59,973 nucleotides of DNA from a virus, in the IMG/VR virus record IMGVR_UViG_3300030109_000199, positions 2,714-62,686 of that record. One strand, written 5' to 3'. Positions 45,296 through 54,403 of the stretch are shown here, piece after piece. Made by a program: the position numbers and the translations under genes. The notes beneath the pieces were generated by a model, which saw only the letters and a program-made list of their open reading frames with translations, ran no database searches and had not been told where the DNA came from. Numbering within the stretch: position 1 is the stretch's first letter; each line of letters begins with the position of its first letter.

Positions 45296-47995
45296 TTAAA
45301 TAGGAACCCATTTACTTCCATCCCACCGTACTTTATCCCCATTAGCATTTGTTGCAGTAGCTCCAACTTGAGGACTGCCTGTTGTTGAGGAACCTGAACC
45401 CCTTGTGTTCAGTGTATCTAACACGGCTCTGGCCTGACCCCCGTAAGTTAAACCATATTTAAGGAAGTTTTGAAGTAAGTCTCTCTTTCTTCTTTCCCAC
45501 TTTGCTGTCCACTTTCTCCTATCTTCTTCAGTTAAGGGAGTATCTTTATTTAACATAATAGTTTCATTGCCTTCATCATCAACCCCAATCATAAATCCCA
45601 TCTCAGCTACCAAATCTTTTCTTTCAGATTCAATCTTATCATTAAAGTTTTTCTGAGATTTAGCACCATCGGTAGTATTAGGATCAAACATATCTAAGTC
45701 TAAGATTTTAGCATATGCATCAATATTTTCCCTTTTCATATCATTGACATCTGTATATGCTTCTTTCTTTAATTTCAAAGCTTGACCAGCAGCTTCCGCA
45801 CCTTTAAGCATATAGTCTGTTTCTTTAAACTTTTCTTTAAGTTGTGCTGCTCTTTTACTCATGCCATTAGTACGTATTTCTTTATCATAATCTGCTTTCA
45901 ATTTAAAGGCTTCTGATTCTAACTCACCTCTACGTTTAACAAAGACATCTTCTAATGCAAAGGTATCATCAATTTTTTTATCTTCAATAGAAGTCTTTTC
46001 TCTGGCTCTCTTCTCTTCACCAGTGGCAAAATCATCTTTAAGTTTGCTATACCTATCAACAAACTTTTCCATATTATCCTTACCACCCTGTAAAGCTCCT
46101 GCTAAAAATCCTCTAGGGTCTTGTCCACCCTGAAGAGACATAGGTAACAACATATTAAGGAAAAGGTTTTGCATTGCTCCTTGCTCTCCTCTTTCTTTAG
46201 CTTTCTCACCTCGTGCAGCTAACTCAGCTAATTTAGAAGTAGCTCTTTTATTAACGTCAGCTTCCCGCTTAGTCATATGTTCTTCAGCTAACTTTAATTG
46301 TCTGTCCCTAAAAGCATCTGCGGAAGTTTTAGCAGTCTCTAATTCTTTTGTTAAAGGTTCATAAACTTCTCCAATTTCTTTAGCTCGTTTTGCTGCTAAT
46401 TCTTTAGGGTTAGAAAAGAAATCATAGATATCATCATACTTTTTAATTTGTGTGTTTCTACGATCCTCTAATCTAAGTTTTTCAGGGTCTTCTAACGGAA
46501 GCAAACCCATTAATCCTTCCCTAGCTCGTGCTTGTAGCTGTAAGTTTGTAACTGGAGTTCTTTCTTTAGTAGGTTCCTTAAGATAGTCTTCTCGTGCTTT
46601 TTGTATTCTAATACTTTCAGTAATATCATCTGAAACAAGCTGTGATTCTTTAGGTAAATCTTTCCCGCCAAATGGTTCTAGAGCAGCTTTTGCATCTGCT
46701 TCTTTTTTAACTCTTACCTGTTTCATATGCTGATCAATTAAATCAGGAGCGGCTTTATTAGGAAGTTGAGATTCACTATGTGCTTGTAACGTAATTCGTT
46801 CTTGTGTTGTTAATGGTGTATTAGAAGCAACTTTTGCTTTAATTTTAATTACTTCTTCTTCAGCCGCTTGCTGCCTAGCTTGCTGCTGTTGTTGTTCTAT
46901 AACATCAGTATTCATGCCAAGTTTATTGAGCGCACCTACACTAAAATAATTTTCCATATTATTCTGATGAGCTTCAAATCCACCACCTTTTATCTGACCA
47001 CCACTGGCTAGACTAGCAAGACCTCCGACCTGCCCACCTTCAGCAAACATACTACCAAATCCACCTTTACTAAATCCACCCATTCCACCATAGATAGATG
47101 CAGCAGTACCAGCTAGACCCATAAGATTTTGACCTAAACTAGCTTTAGGTTGAGTATTAGTTGTAGTAATATATTTAGATGGTTGGTAAGAAAAGCCACG
47201 CACATGACCAAGATGTTCATCATATATTCTAGACGGGAACATTTTCTCTTCCATAAATTGGTTATATAGAAAATCTTTTTTAGCCTGTTCGTCTGCCCTT
47301 CGTTGTCCACCAACCCCTTCGATAGCTGCCATTTCAGACAAGCCTTGCCTATATGCTAATGGAGCTTGAGCAAACATACGTTGAGCACCAGCAGCTTCTC
47401 TAGCTTTCTGTGCTTCAAAGGCAGATCGCCCTTGTTCAAATGCTGACTGCATACCCCGTGTTTGAATATCACCAAGTTGTTGTTGAAGATTACGATTAGC
47501 TTCTGCTTCTGCAATAGCCTGTCTACTTCCACCAAAAGCTCCAGTAGATTCTGCACGATCTCCAATGTTTCTAAAGGTAGGTTGAGCCTGTCTTACTGCT
47601 TCACGTTTAGCTATATCAACCACAGCTTGTTGATAGGGATTCATATACTGCTGTGCTTGTTGTGGGCCAAACTGATCCATCGAAGAACTTAAGGCAGAAA
47701 GTCCTGCTTCATAATAGGGACGAGCAGAAGCCATACCAGTACCAGCTATACCTGATAATCCTTGTTGTAGGATACCCTCTCTAGCTGCTAACTCTTCTAC
47801 TGATGGACCTTCAAAACGTCCTTCATATCCACCAGGAAAAGCTTCAAACCCTGTTTCTAATTGATCCTCAAAACGTGCTCTAGATGATTCTAAAGCATTT
47901 TTGATATACGGCTCCATTGTCTCCCAACTTTTATCAGTTACCTGTTGAGTTCCTTGCGAGACAACTTGAGGTTTGCTACCACCACCAAAACACAT
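45296..47995 (-). CDS. Internal virion protein, MCFGGG type, 899 aa
   Basis: The start MCFGGGSKP is one I recall from podovirus internal virion proteins (T7 gp14-like position). Residues 30-270 are helical, with NPYQQAVVDIAKREAVRQAQPTF and GAFGGSRQAIAEAEANRNLQQQLGDIQTRGMQSAFEQGR. A Gly-rich block with GG-x-V/I motifs follows (FAEGGQVGGLASLASGGQIKGGG), then long coiled coil. Cys2 could be lipidated or buried. It is likely part of the ejection apparatus. Confidence 0.7.
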   Translation of the reverse strand: MCFGGGSKPQVVSQGTQQVTDKSWETMEPYIKNALESSRARFEDQLETGFEAFPGGYEGRFEGPSVEELAAREGILQQGLSGIAGTGMASARPYYEAGLSALSSSMDQFGPQQAQQYMNPYQQAVVDIAKREAVRQAQPTFRNIGDRAESTGAFGGSRQAIAEAEANRNLQQQLGDIQTRGMQSAFEQGRSAFEAQKAREAAGAQRMFAQAPLAYRQGLSEMAAIEGVGGQRRADEQAKKDFLYNQFMEEKMFPSRIYDEHLGHVRGFSYQPSKYITTTNTQPKASLGQNLMGLAGTAASIYGGMGGFSKGGFGSMFAEGGQVGGLASLASGGQIKGGGFEAHQNNMENYFSVGALNKLGMNTDVIEQQQQQARQQAAEEEVIKIKAKVASNTPLTTQERITLQAHSESQLPNKAAPDLIDQHMKQVRVKKEADAKAALEPFGGKDLPKESQLVSDDITESIRIQKAREDYLKEPTKERTPVTNLQLQARAREGLMGLLPLEDPEKLRLEDRRNTQIKKYDDIYDFFSNPKELAAKRAKEIGEVYEPLTKELETAKTSADAFRDRQLKLAEEHMTKREADVNKRATSKLAELAARGEKAKERGEQGAMQNLFLNMLLPMSLQGGQDPRGFLAGALQGGKDNMEKFVDRYSKLKDDFATGEEKRAREKTSIEDKKIDDTFALEDVFVKRRGELESEAFKLKADYDKEIRTNGMSKRAAQLKEKFKETDYMLKGAEAAGQALKLKKEAYTDVNDMKRENIDAYAKILDLDMFDPNTTDGAKSQKNFNDKIESERKDLVAEMGFMIGVDDEGNETIMLNKDTPLTEEDRRKWTAKWERRKRDLLQNFLKYGLTYGGQARAVLDTLNTRGSGSSTTGSPQVGATATNANGDKVRWDGSKWVPI

Positions 47996-48475
47996 TTATT
48001 TTCTCCCTATCACCTTTAAGTCTCCTCCTAAATAAATATATCCAAAGTGTTGATATATTTTAGAAAAGAGTTTGTTTTTTCTTTCATGTTCTACATCGTT
48101 AAATATACCAGTCACTAAAGGTATATTTAATTTCTTTGCATAGTCATCTAACTTCTTCATCAAGTTTAAAGCTAATCGACCTTTTCTAAATTTCTTTCTA
48201 ACAAATGTAAAATCTTCAGATAAAAATTGTTGATCAGACCACCACCATTCACTTATATGTCCACCTGTCATTCCTGCTAGTTCTCTTCCACCACCATCTT
48301 TTTTAACAATGTTAGTTTGAGCTACGTATAAAGCTCCTTCATTAAATAAAAAGGTAATATAATCTAATACCTTTGATCTAGATGGTTCTCCTACTCCTAC
48401 TTCTGTATACATCTCCTCAATCAGAATATTTGTAATCTCAAATATATCTGCTAATTCTGCTTCTCTTATATTCAT
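47996..48475 (-). CDS. GNAT-family acetyltransferase
   Basis: The 159-residue protein has MNIREAELADIFEITNILIEEMY (first GNAT strand and helix), ELAGMTGGHISEWWW, and RKFRKGRLALNLMKKLDDYAKKLNIPLVTGIF, where R-K-G-R is the degenerate acetyl-CoA loop (Q/RxxGxG/A). The C-terminus KIYQHFGYIYLGGDL is typical. It lies among virion genes, as such proteins do in many phages. The substrate is unknown. Confidence 0.8.
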   Translation of the reverse strand: MNIREAELADIFEITNILIEEMYTEVGVGEPSRSKVLDYITFLFNEGALYVAQTNIVKKDGGGRELAGMTGGHISEWWWSDQQFLSEDFTFVRKKFRKGRLALNLMKKLDDYAKKLNIPLVTGIFNDVEHERKNKLFSKIYQHFGYIYLGGDLKVIGRK

Positions 48476-49185
48476 TAAGCAAGTTTCTCTAATGTTTTTC
48501 TTCCATCCATCTCAGGGGGCTGCTTATCTCTTCCATATTTTTCTTTACGAAAATCAGAAATAAAATCATCCATTTTTTCAGCACCATCATCAGGATTACC
48601 ATTACCTAACCCAGACATTACATCAGCAGGAACTACATACTCTTTAGGAGACAATGCAGCTAAACCTCCACCATTTATTTTAAACATTTGATTATCTTGC
48701 ATACCATGCCCTTCACCCCCAACATATCCACCACCAGCCATTCCCCGTGACATTGGTGGTTGAGGCATTGACATTGGAGGTTGTGGAGGTGTAGGCATAG
48801 GAGGTTTTACCGGCATTGGCATTGGAGGACGTTGAGGCATTGGCGGCATTGGAGGTTCTGCTGGCATAGGCATACTAGAGGGTACTGTACCCGCAAGTCC
48901 TGTGGGTTGAGGATCAACAAATGTTTCATGTATCTTCTCTACTAAATCTACAAAGTATTGTTTACCTTTACTAGTTTCTTTTTCTTGAACAGCTTCTTCA
49001 ATAACTTCACTAAAGCTAAAAGCCTCTGGTAAACCAGTGACAGGATTATAAGTAAGTCTTCCTAAAGCAGCTAATCCTTGAACTTCCTGTGGATTCATGT
49101 GGACAAGAGTGTTATCCCCCATACGTCCCATCCTACCCATAGTTTGTCCTAGCTTTCCTAATGGGGGAATTTTCATCATTTCCAT
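48475..49185 (-). CDS. Proline/methionine-rich virion-region protein, 236 aa
   Basis: Three parts are visible: an N-terminal helical domain, a Pro/Met-rich linker at about 100-150 (PMPMPV, PPMPMP repeats), and a C-terminal segment AGGGYVGGEGHGMQDNQMFKINGGGLAALSPKEYVVPADVMSGLGNG. The last reads like the EYVVPADV-GLGNG motif seen near C-termini of many phage structural proteins. It overlaps its neighbours by one and ten bases. It is likely a minor tail or fibre component. Confidence 0.7.
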   Translation of the reverse strand: MEMMKIPPLGKLGQTMGRMGRMGDNTLVHMNPQEVQGLAALGRLTYNPVTGLPEAFSFSEVIEEAVQEKETSKGKQYFVDLVEKIHETFVDPQPTGLAGTVPSSMPMPAEPPMPPMPQRPPMPMPVKPPMPTPPQPPMSMPQPPMSRGMAGGGYVGGEGHGMQDNQMFKINGGGLAALSPKEYVVPADVMSGLGNGNPDDGAEKMDDFISDFRKEKYGRDKQPPEMDGRKTLEKLA

Positions 49186-49412
49186 TCTCCATCTTTTAGC
49201 TTTTGAGGATTCATATAATTAGACTGTGCTTTTGTACCCTCAGTATAAACATTTGTTTTAACTTGTCCACCAGATTTCATTGGTTGAAATGACTGTTGAC
49301 CTTGAAACATTTCAGGGACTAGAGTCTGCCCACTATTTATGTTTCCAATATACGTACTCTCGTTTAAAAACTTATAAAATTCATTCATGTCCATTAGTGT
49401 AAATCCTGCCAA
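49176..49412 (-). CDS. Small tail-region protein with GGQV motif, 78 aa
   Basis: The protein begins MAGFTLMDMNEFYKFLNESTYIGN and contains SFQPMKSGGQVKTNVYTEG, another member of the GG-x-V motif set. It overlaps both neighbours (ten and 19 bases), so it is translationally coupled. The function is unknown. Confidence 0.65.
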   Translation of the reverse strand: MAGFTLMDMNEFYKFLNESTYIGNINSGQTLVPEMFQGQQSFQPMKSGGQVKTNVYTEGTKAQSNYMNPQKLKDGEWK

Positions 49413-49669
49413 TTAGTTCCATCATATCCTTTAAATTTACTTTCTCCAGTAGAAAAGGCTATATTACCAGCAATTGGAGCACCGATATCTGTAACAGTTG
49501 TCACAGTTAAAACTGTCGTAGATGGTGTCGAATCAACTTCTGTATCACGAGTGTCTAGTTCATTAATTAATGCCCCACTCCACAACTGCATTTCATTGTA
49601 AATAGTACGACTCTCTTCATTAGACAGATCAACCATAATAAATGTTGAAACTTCTGGATACCTTGCCAT
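49394..49669 (-). CDS. Small tail/fibre protein, 91 aa
   Basis: After a helical part (FIMVDLSNEESRTIYNEMQLWSGALINELDTRD), the end reads IGAPIAGNIAFSTGESKFKGYDGTNWQDLH, similar to the x-G-x-x-W-x-D-L endings of fibre-attached modules. It starts one base inside the stop of the gp10-like gene. It is probably a tail accessory protein. Confidence 0.65.
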   Translation of the reverse strand: MARYPEVSTFIMVDLSNEESRTIYNEMQLWSGALINELDTRDTEVDSTPSTTVLTVTTVTDIGAPIAGNIAFSTGESKFKGYDGTNWQDLH

Positions 49670-51819
49670 TACCGCATCCCATCAGGCTGAACTGCTAATC
49701 GAAGAGAACCGTACCTCCAAGAAGTACCAGCCGTATCACATGATACTCTTACGGCAGCTTCCCTTCCTCTCGCTCTCAAATCTACTTTCTTTGTTGTTGG
49801 GGTAATTTCAAATGGTCCTTTTGTAATTGAAGTATTGGTTGGATATTGTTTAGTAGTAATACTAAACTGTAGTGAACCACTATTATCCATAGTAAAGTCA
49901 GGAATCATACGATCCATAAACATAATTCTAGAACCATCATCTATTTCAAATGTAGCAGATTCTAGATAAGAAGTCAAGGCAGTATTGTTTGTTCCTGTAT
50001 AAATACTTACTGGCTCATTATCGTAAATGTAAGAACTACCAGAGCTTGATGTACCAGTAGTAATGGTATTATTATAGACATTTTTATCTGAGTAAGTAGT
50101 CCAGAAACCTGTGCCATATACCCAGTAGTTTTCGACTGGATTAAATACAACATAACTATCACACTCATCTTGACCAGTTGAAGGATAGAGCCATACAATT
50201 TCCTTAAACTCTGAGTTAATACCAGCATAAATTTTATCCTTATTAGTCTTATTAATTCGATCAAAAATATATCGTTTAACAGTACAATCTAAATTTCTAA
50301 CTTGTCCATCAAATGCATAGAAGTTATCTTCTCCCATCCAAAAAGTTCTACCATCAAAGTCTACTGCTGCATGAGTAGCAATCAATCCACAATTAGTACC
50401 CATCTGTTTAAAACCAAAGACATCATTACCACCAATAAATGTCATTAGCCATAGTGAATTATCTGTCCATACATTGATAGCATTACGTGATCTAACTGCA
50501 CCTATAATTTCTGTACCATCTGTAAGAATATTATCTCCTGATGTATTAGTTGCTGATGGTGTCCATTGATTAAAGTTTTCTGTATCAGCCCAACGCACAG
50601 CCATTGGACTATAATCTCCACCATAAACACTACACCCAAAACATATCAACTGTCTTTTTGGTCCTAGTAAGATAGTTCTAACATTAGTTGGTGCATCATT
50701 AGCTGATACTACCGTTGCTCTTTGTGGTGTAGAACTTGCATCTACATTATAATAGTATATACCATCACCCCTACGGTTAGCAAGTATATCTTCACCCCAG
50801 TTATCTAAACTCCACTGTGATATCTCAAATGTTATACCACTCTGATCTGCCTCTTCATCCCAGGCTCTATATCCTGCTGTTGTTGTAATAGATACAGGTA
50901 AGAAAAATCCTGTAGCTGTACCTGTAGCTGCACTCGTAGCATTAGCTACAGAAGATAAAGTAAAACTAAAAGCATTAGTTTGAACACTGGTTATCTGGAA
51001 TATAGGTCCACCTTGAGCCGTAGAAGATAAGACAACATTACCACCAATTGTTGTAGCATTATAAAATTCTACAAAATTTCCTACTACATGACTATGCCCT
51101 GTCTCTGCTACACTTACATTTGTATTAGAACCTACTACACTAAATGCATTAGAGAAAGCTACACTAGTATAACCTGGAGTTCCAGCCGATGCTGCATTAT
51201 ATACACCAGCCCCATATCCTAATCCTTGAATAGCAGAAGATGTGCCAGTCGATAAAAGATAGTTAAGTGTACCAATCCCTGTGTCTGTTCCTGTAGCTGT
51301 TGTTGATGCAGCAATAGTAAACTTATTTACATTAACTAGTGATACAGGATAGTTATTATTATTTAAACTTAAACCACCAATATCTCCACCACTACCGTCA
51401 GAAACAGATGTAAATAATACATAGTCTCCTTCACCTAAATTATGTGCAGCTTGAGATACAGAAACAATAACTGAGCCTGATGTTGAACCAATTTTTCCCG
51501 AACCTACAACTACTGTGCTTACAATAGGAGTTATATCATAGATCGTATCATCAGTATAATAGGTATATAATTTTTTATCTGTACCAAAAACCATATGCCT
51601 AAGAGTATCGTTATCTGACCAAGTAAGTAAATCTCTAGCATTACCTAAGAAAGGTGTAGTAGTCTTTTGAGCATACCCTCTTAAGTTCTCTGGTCTACCT
51701 GCTCTAAAACGAACACGATCTCCATCATACCATGAACCCTCTTCGGCATACTGAGTGGTTTCCCGATGAAACCCTGGCCTAAAGTTTAACTTTACATATT
51801 TAGAGTTCATAGATGACAT
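49669..51819 (-). CDS. P22 gp10-like tail hub/stabilisation protein, 716 aa
   Basis: The start SKYVKLNFRPGFHRETTQYAEEGSWYDGDRVRFRAGRPENLRGY is highly characteristic of podovirus tail hub proteins related to P22 gp10. The centre is beta-rich with repeats, and GDYSPMAVRWADTENFNQWTPSATNTSGDNILTDGTEIIGAVRSRNAINVWTDNSLW resembles propeller blades. It forms a ring below the connector and plugs the DNA exit. Confidence 0.85.
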   Translation of the reverse strand: MSSMNSKYVKLNFRPGFHRETTQYAEEGSWYDGDRVRFRAGRPENLRGYAQKTTTPFLGNARDLLTWSDNDTLRHMVFGTDKKLYTYYTDDTIYDITPIVSTVVVGSGKIGSTSGSVIVSVSQAAHNLGEGDYVLFTSVSDGSGGDIGGLSLNNNNYPVSLVNVNKFTIAASTTATGTDTGIGTLNYLLSTGTSSAIQGLGYGAGVYNAASAGTPGYTSVAFSNAFSVVGSNTNVSVAETGHSHVVGNFVEFYNATTIGGNVVLSSTAQGGPIFQITSVQTNAFSFTLSSVANATSAATGTATGFFLPVSITTTAGYRAWDEEADQSGITFEISQWSLDNWGEDILANRRGDGIYYYNVDASSTPQRATVVSANDAPTNVRTILLGPKRQLICFGCSVYGGDYSPMAVRWADTENFNQWTPSATNTSGDNILTDGTEIIGAVRSRNAINVWTDNSLWLMTFIGGNDVFGFKQMGTNCGLIATHAAVDFDGRTFWMGEDNFYAFDGQVRNLDCTVKRYIFDRINKTNKDKIYAGINSEFKEIVWLYPSTGQDECDSYVVFNPVENYWVYGTGFWTTYSDKNVYNNTITTGTSSSGSSYIYDNEPVSIYTGTNNTALTSYLESATFEIDDGSRIMFMDRMIPDFTMDNSGSLQFSITTKQYPTNTSITKGPFEITPTTKKVDLRARGREAAVRVSCDTAGTSWRYGSLRLAVQPDGMR

Positions 51820-51822
51820 ATG

Positions 51823-52944
51823 TTATCTTCCAAAGGACTTTAACATTACAGCATCAATAGTAGTAGCTGATCGTACATTATAAACTACAAGATCAACTGC
51901 ACTTACAGATGTACTATTAGATGGAGCACTAGCTTCTGGAAATCTCCATGCATTCCCAAATGCAACAGTATGTGCTCCTGAAACATTCTGAATAAAATAT
52001 ATTGATCCTGACTGACCAGCCGTAGCATTAGACGGTGTATTAACACTACAGTTATTAGCTGATAGACTTACAATAAAAGTATTACCTGTAGCAAAGTCTA
52101 GAGTTAATGACCCAGGATAAGAAACGGCTACCGCAGGAGTAGCTACAGGACCATTAAAGGTAGCTATACTAGTATATATCTTAGCTCCCCTAATAGTATT
52201 AGCCGTAGATACTCGTACATATCGTGCGTCAGTAAGAGACACATCAGGTAATTGAGTAGCACTTACTGGCTTTTTAAATGTTAAATCTGTATCATCTGCT
52301 AATGTTTGAGCAACATTAACTGTAATAGCTGAAGCACTTTCTCTACTTACCACATGAGTACTAGCTTTAACCGAAGTACCATGCATTGTATATCCTGCTA
52401 TAATACTTGTAGTTACACCATCTACACTAACAACAGTACTATTATCTACACCTCCAGCCGAATCTACTTTCGCAGAACACATAATAGATGTATCAGTTAC
52501 ATTAAAAGAAGCTGCCGTACCAAGTCCTAATCCAGCCGCATTAAGAGTATGAATATTCGTACCATCGCAGAAATAAACACCACGAGAACTTACAGTAGGA
52601 CTTACACCTGCATTACCAGCCGTTTGTAGCACATAGGAGGCATCATTTGCTCTTGTAGTTTTATCTCGTATTAAATAAAATTTAGACTGACTAGGAATAA
52701 TAACATTGATAGAAGTAGATACTACTCCAGTAAATTCTAGTATAGCACTTCTAGCTTCATCTGTTGCACCATTATTATTTGTAAGAGTATAACTTGCACT
52801 ACCGATTGAGATAGTTGTGTAAGCTGCAACGGCATCATCTACTAGTTGGATAACATTATTATTTAGACGTTGACCCCAAGTGTTAGCATTCTCGCCATCA
52901 GCTTGTAGCTCTAGTTTTATGCGTGATGTATAAGTTGATGACAT
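51823..52944 (-). CDS. Tail fibre protein, 373 aa
   Basis: The N-terminus TYTSRIKLELQADGENANTWGQRLNNNVIQLVDDAVAAYTT is a conserved phage fibre-attachment start. The middle is beta-rich. The C-terminal ~100 residues (TLDFATGNTFIVSLSAN, GQSGSIYFIQNVSGAHTVAF, WRFPEASAP) are similar to the end of the repetitive fibre at 58243-59973. The shared end could be a trimerisation or receptor module. It lies next to the gp10-like hub. Confidence 0.8.
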   Translation of the reverse strand: MSSTYTSRIKLELQADGENANTWGQRLNNNVIQLVDDAVAAYTTISIGSASYTLTNNNGATDEARSAILEFTGVVSTSINVIIPSQSKFYLIRDKTTRANDASYVLQTAGNAGVSPTVSSRGVYFCDGTNIHTLNAAGLGLGTAASFNVTDTSIMCSAKVDSAGGVDNSTVVSVDGVTTSIIAGYTMHGTSVKASTHVVSRESASAITVNVAQTLADDTDLTFKKPVSATQLPDVSLTDARYVRVSTANTIRGAKIYTSIATFNGPVATPAVAVSYPGSLTLDFATGNTFIVSLSANNCSVNTPSNATAGQSGSIYFIQNVSGAHTVAFGNAWRFPEASAPSNSTSVSAVDLVVYNVRSATTIDAVMLKSFGR

Positions 52945-52954
52945 TACCTATCTC

Positions 52955-53506
52955 CTATAAATTATAATCTTCTGGATTAGGCCAAACACCTAATGATCCA
53001 CCAGTATTCTTTCCATCTCCATCCCATACAGGATACAATGCTTGGAAACCTGCTTTATCACTTACAGCCGTAATATCCGATATCATCTTATCACCTGCTA
53101 CCCTTATTGCATCTCTATAGTTTTGTACATCTGTAGGAATAGCCGTACCCTTATCAGTTTTTCTAATGTAGTACCAGTCAGTAGAACTTAGTGAACCATT
53201 TTGGCTATTTTTTACTATAGAAATTTCAAGAGTTTTTACATCATCAATAGGTATATCTTTTTTAGCTTGAAGTTTAGAAACAGATTTTTCATTAATAGTA
53301 TATTCATAAGTACCAGTTTCTCTTTCTGTTTTAGAATCTAAATTACTACTGGTATTAATAATTGGATAAATATTAATAGCAATTAATTCATCAGTAGACC
53401 AAACAGAAAAGATACTAGCAGGATACTGTGTTCCAGCTTCATCTGTATAGGGTGCTCCTCCCCTTAATTCTTTAATAACTTGTCCAGCTTTTACTAACGC
53501 AAACAT
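52955..53506 (-). CDS. Fibre-associated/assembly-chaperone-like protein, 183 aa
   Basis: The protein begins MFALVKAGQVIKELRGGAPYTDEAGTQYPASIFSVWSTDELIAINIYPI, a start I recognise from phage tail-fibre assembly-type proteins. The C-terminal half has TDWYYIRKTDKGTAIPTDVQNYRDAIRVAGDKMISDITA and an end NPEDYNL. It may be a chaperone or a distal tip component. It is located between two fibre-type genes. Confidence 0.65.
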   Translation of the reverse strand: MFALVKAGQVIKELRGGAPYTDEAGTQYPASIFSVWSTDELIAINIYPIINTSSNLDSKTERETGTYEYTINEKSVSKLQAKKDIPIDDVKTLEISIVKNSQNGSLSSTDWYYIRKTDKGTAIPTDVQNYRDAIRVAGDKMISDITAVSDKAGFQALYPVWDGDGKNTGGSLGVWPNPEDYNL

Positions 53507-53517
53507 TCTTCTCTCCT

Positions 53518-53856
53518 TTAATCAATACTGGGATGTTTCCCATTATGCATATTATGTAATTTATCTACATTTTTATGAACAATTTTCATTTCTGTTTGTA
53601 GTTCTGCAATTTTTATATTTAACTTTTCTAAATTTCCTGGTGATAAAATACCACCAAATATTTTATTCTGATGTTTAATTACTGCACGATCTGCATCTGC
53701 TTGATCTATACGAGTATTTATAATATACAATTCTTTTTGCATAGCTGCTATATCTTGTATAACTCTAGATAACTGAGATTTAACAACAGCAAAAGCTCCA
53801 GCTAAAGAAGCTAGTAAAGTACCAAATTGCACAAGTTCTCTAATACCAAATTCCAT
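53518..53856 (-). CDS. Membrane-anchored coiled-coil protein, 112 aa
   Basis: A hydrophobic N-terminal segment (VQFGTLLASLAGAFAVV) is followed by a long helical coiled coil (IQDIAAMQKELYIINTRIDQADADRAVI, LNIKIAELQTEMKIVHKNVDKL). This N-in topology with a periplasmic or cytoplasmic coil resembles inner-membrane spanins or class III-like holins, but no family match is certain. A lysis role is inferred. Confidence 0.55.
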   Translation of the reverse strand: MEFGIRELVQFGTLLASLAGAFAVVKSQLSRVIQDIAAMQKELYIINTRIDQADADRAVIKHQNKIFGGILSPGNLEKLNIKIAELQTEMKIVHKNVDKLHNMHNGKHPSID

Positions 53857-53857
53857 A

Positions 53858-54394
53858 TTACCTCACTGCTGGCCCACTAGTTGCTGCCCACCAAAGAAAC
53901 CATCCAATTCCACTTGCAATAATTATAACCGCAACCCCCTTGGCAATTTCAATTAAGACTTCTTTTCTATGTTCAGCACGTTCCTCTGCTTCTATCTTTT
54001 CTTGCTTCTCACGTTTTTTTTTGTCAGCAATTCTTTTTTCACGTTCTTCTAATATTAAGTCCCAAGTAGATTTTTCCCCTGCCTTTGTAGGCCATTTACG
54101 ATTTATCTCATCTTTAAGGTCACTAAGTTGTTGATCTAATTGTTTTTTTTCAATTACTGCTGCTGCCGCAGATGACATCGAAGTTTCTGATCCATCATCT
54201 CTAGCTCGTTTTTGTAGTATACTTTTGTTTTTTCTACCAATTGAGTTACCCGCTTTATGATCCTTATTATTCTCATGTTGTTCTTTTGCTTGAAACAATC
54301 CATCTAACCCATGAGCAATTTCCTGAACACCTTTAGCAGATTTTACTAAAGTTTTAGTGGCAGCTATTGCAGCAGCTATAGTAATTGGGTCCAT
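53858..54394 (-). CDS. C-tail-anchored membrane protein, 178 aa
   Basis: The N-terminal part is Ala-rich (ITIAAAIAATKTLVKSAKGVQEIAHGLDGLFQAKEQHENN). It is followed by a charged helix (EEREKRIADKKKREKQEKIEAEERAEHRKE) and one C-terminal membrane helix (VAVIIIASGIGWFLWWAAT). I recall this combination from unnamed proteins of marine phages near lysis or fibre genes. It pairs with 53518-53856 as a possible lysis or membrane-contact unit. Confidence 0.6.
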   Translation of the reverse strand: MDPITIAAAIAATKTLVKSAKGVQEIAHGLDGLFQAKEQHENNKDHKAGNSIGRKNKSILQKRARDDGSETSMSSAAAAVIEKKQLDQQLSDLKDEINRKWPTKAGEKSTWDLILEEREKRIADKKKREKQEKIEAEERAEHRKEVLIEIAKGVAVIIIASGIGWFLWWAATSGPAVR

Positions 54395-54403
54395 GTATTT
54401 TTT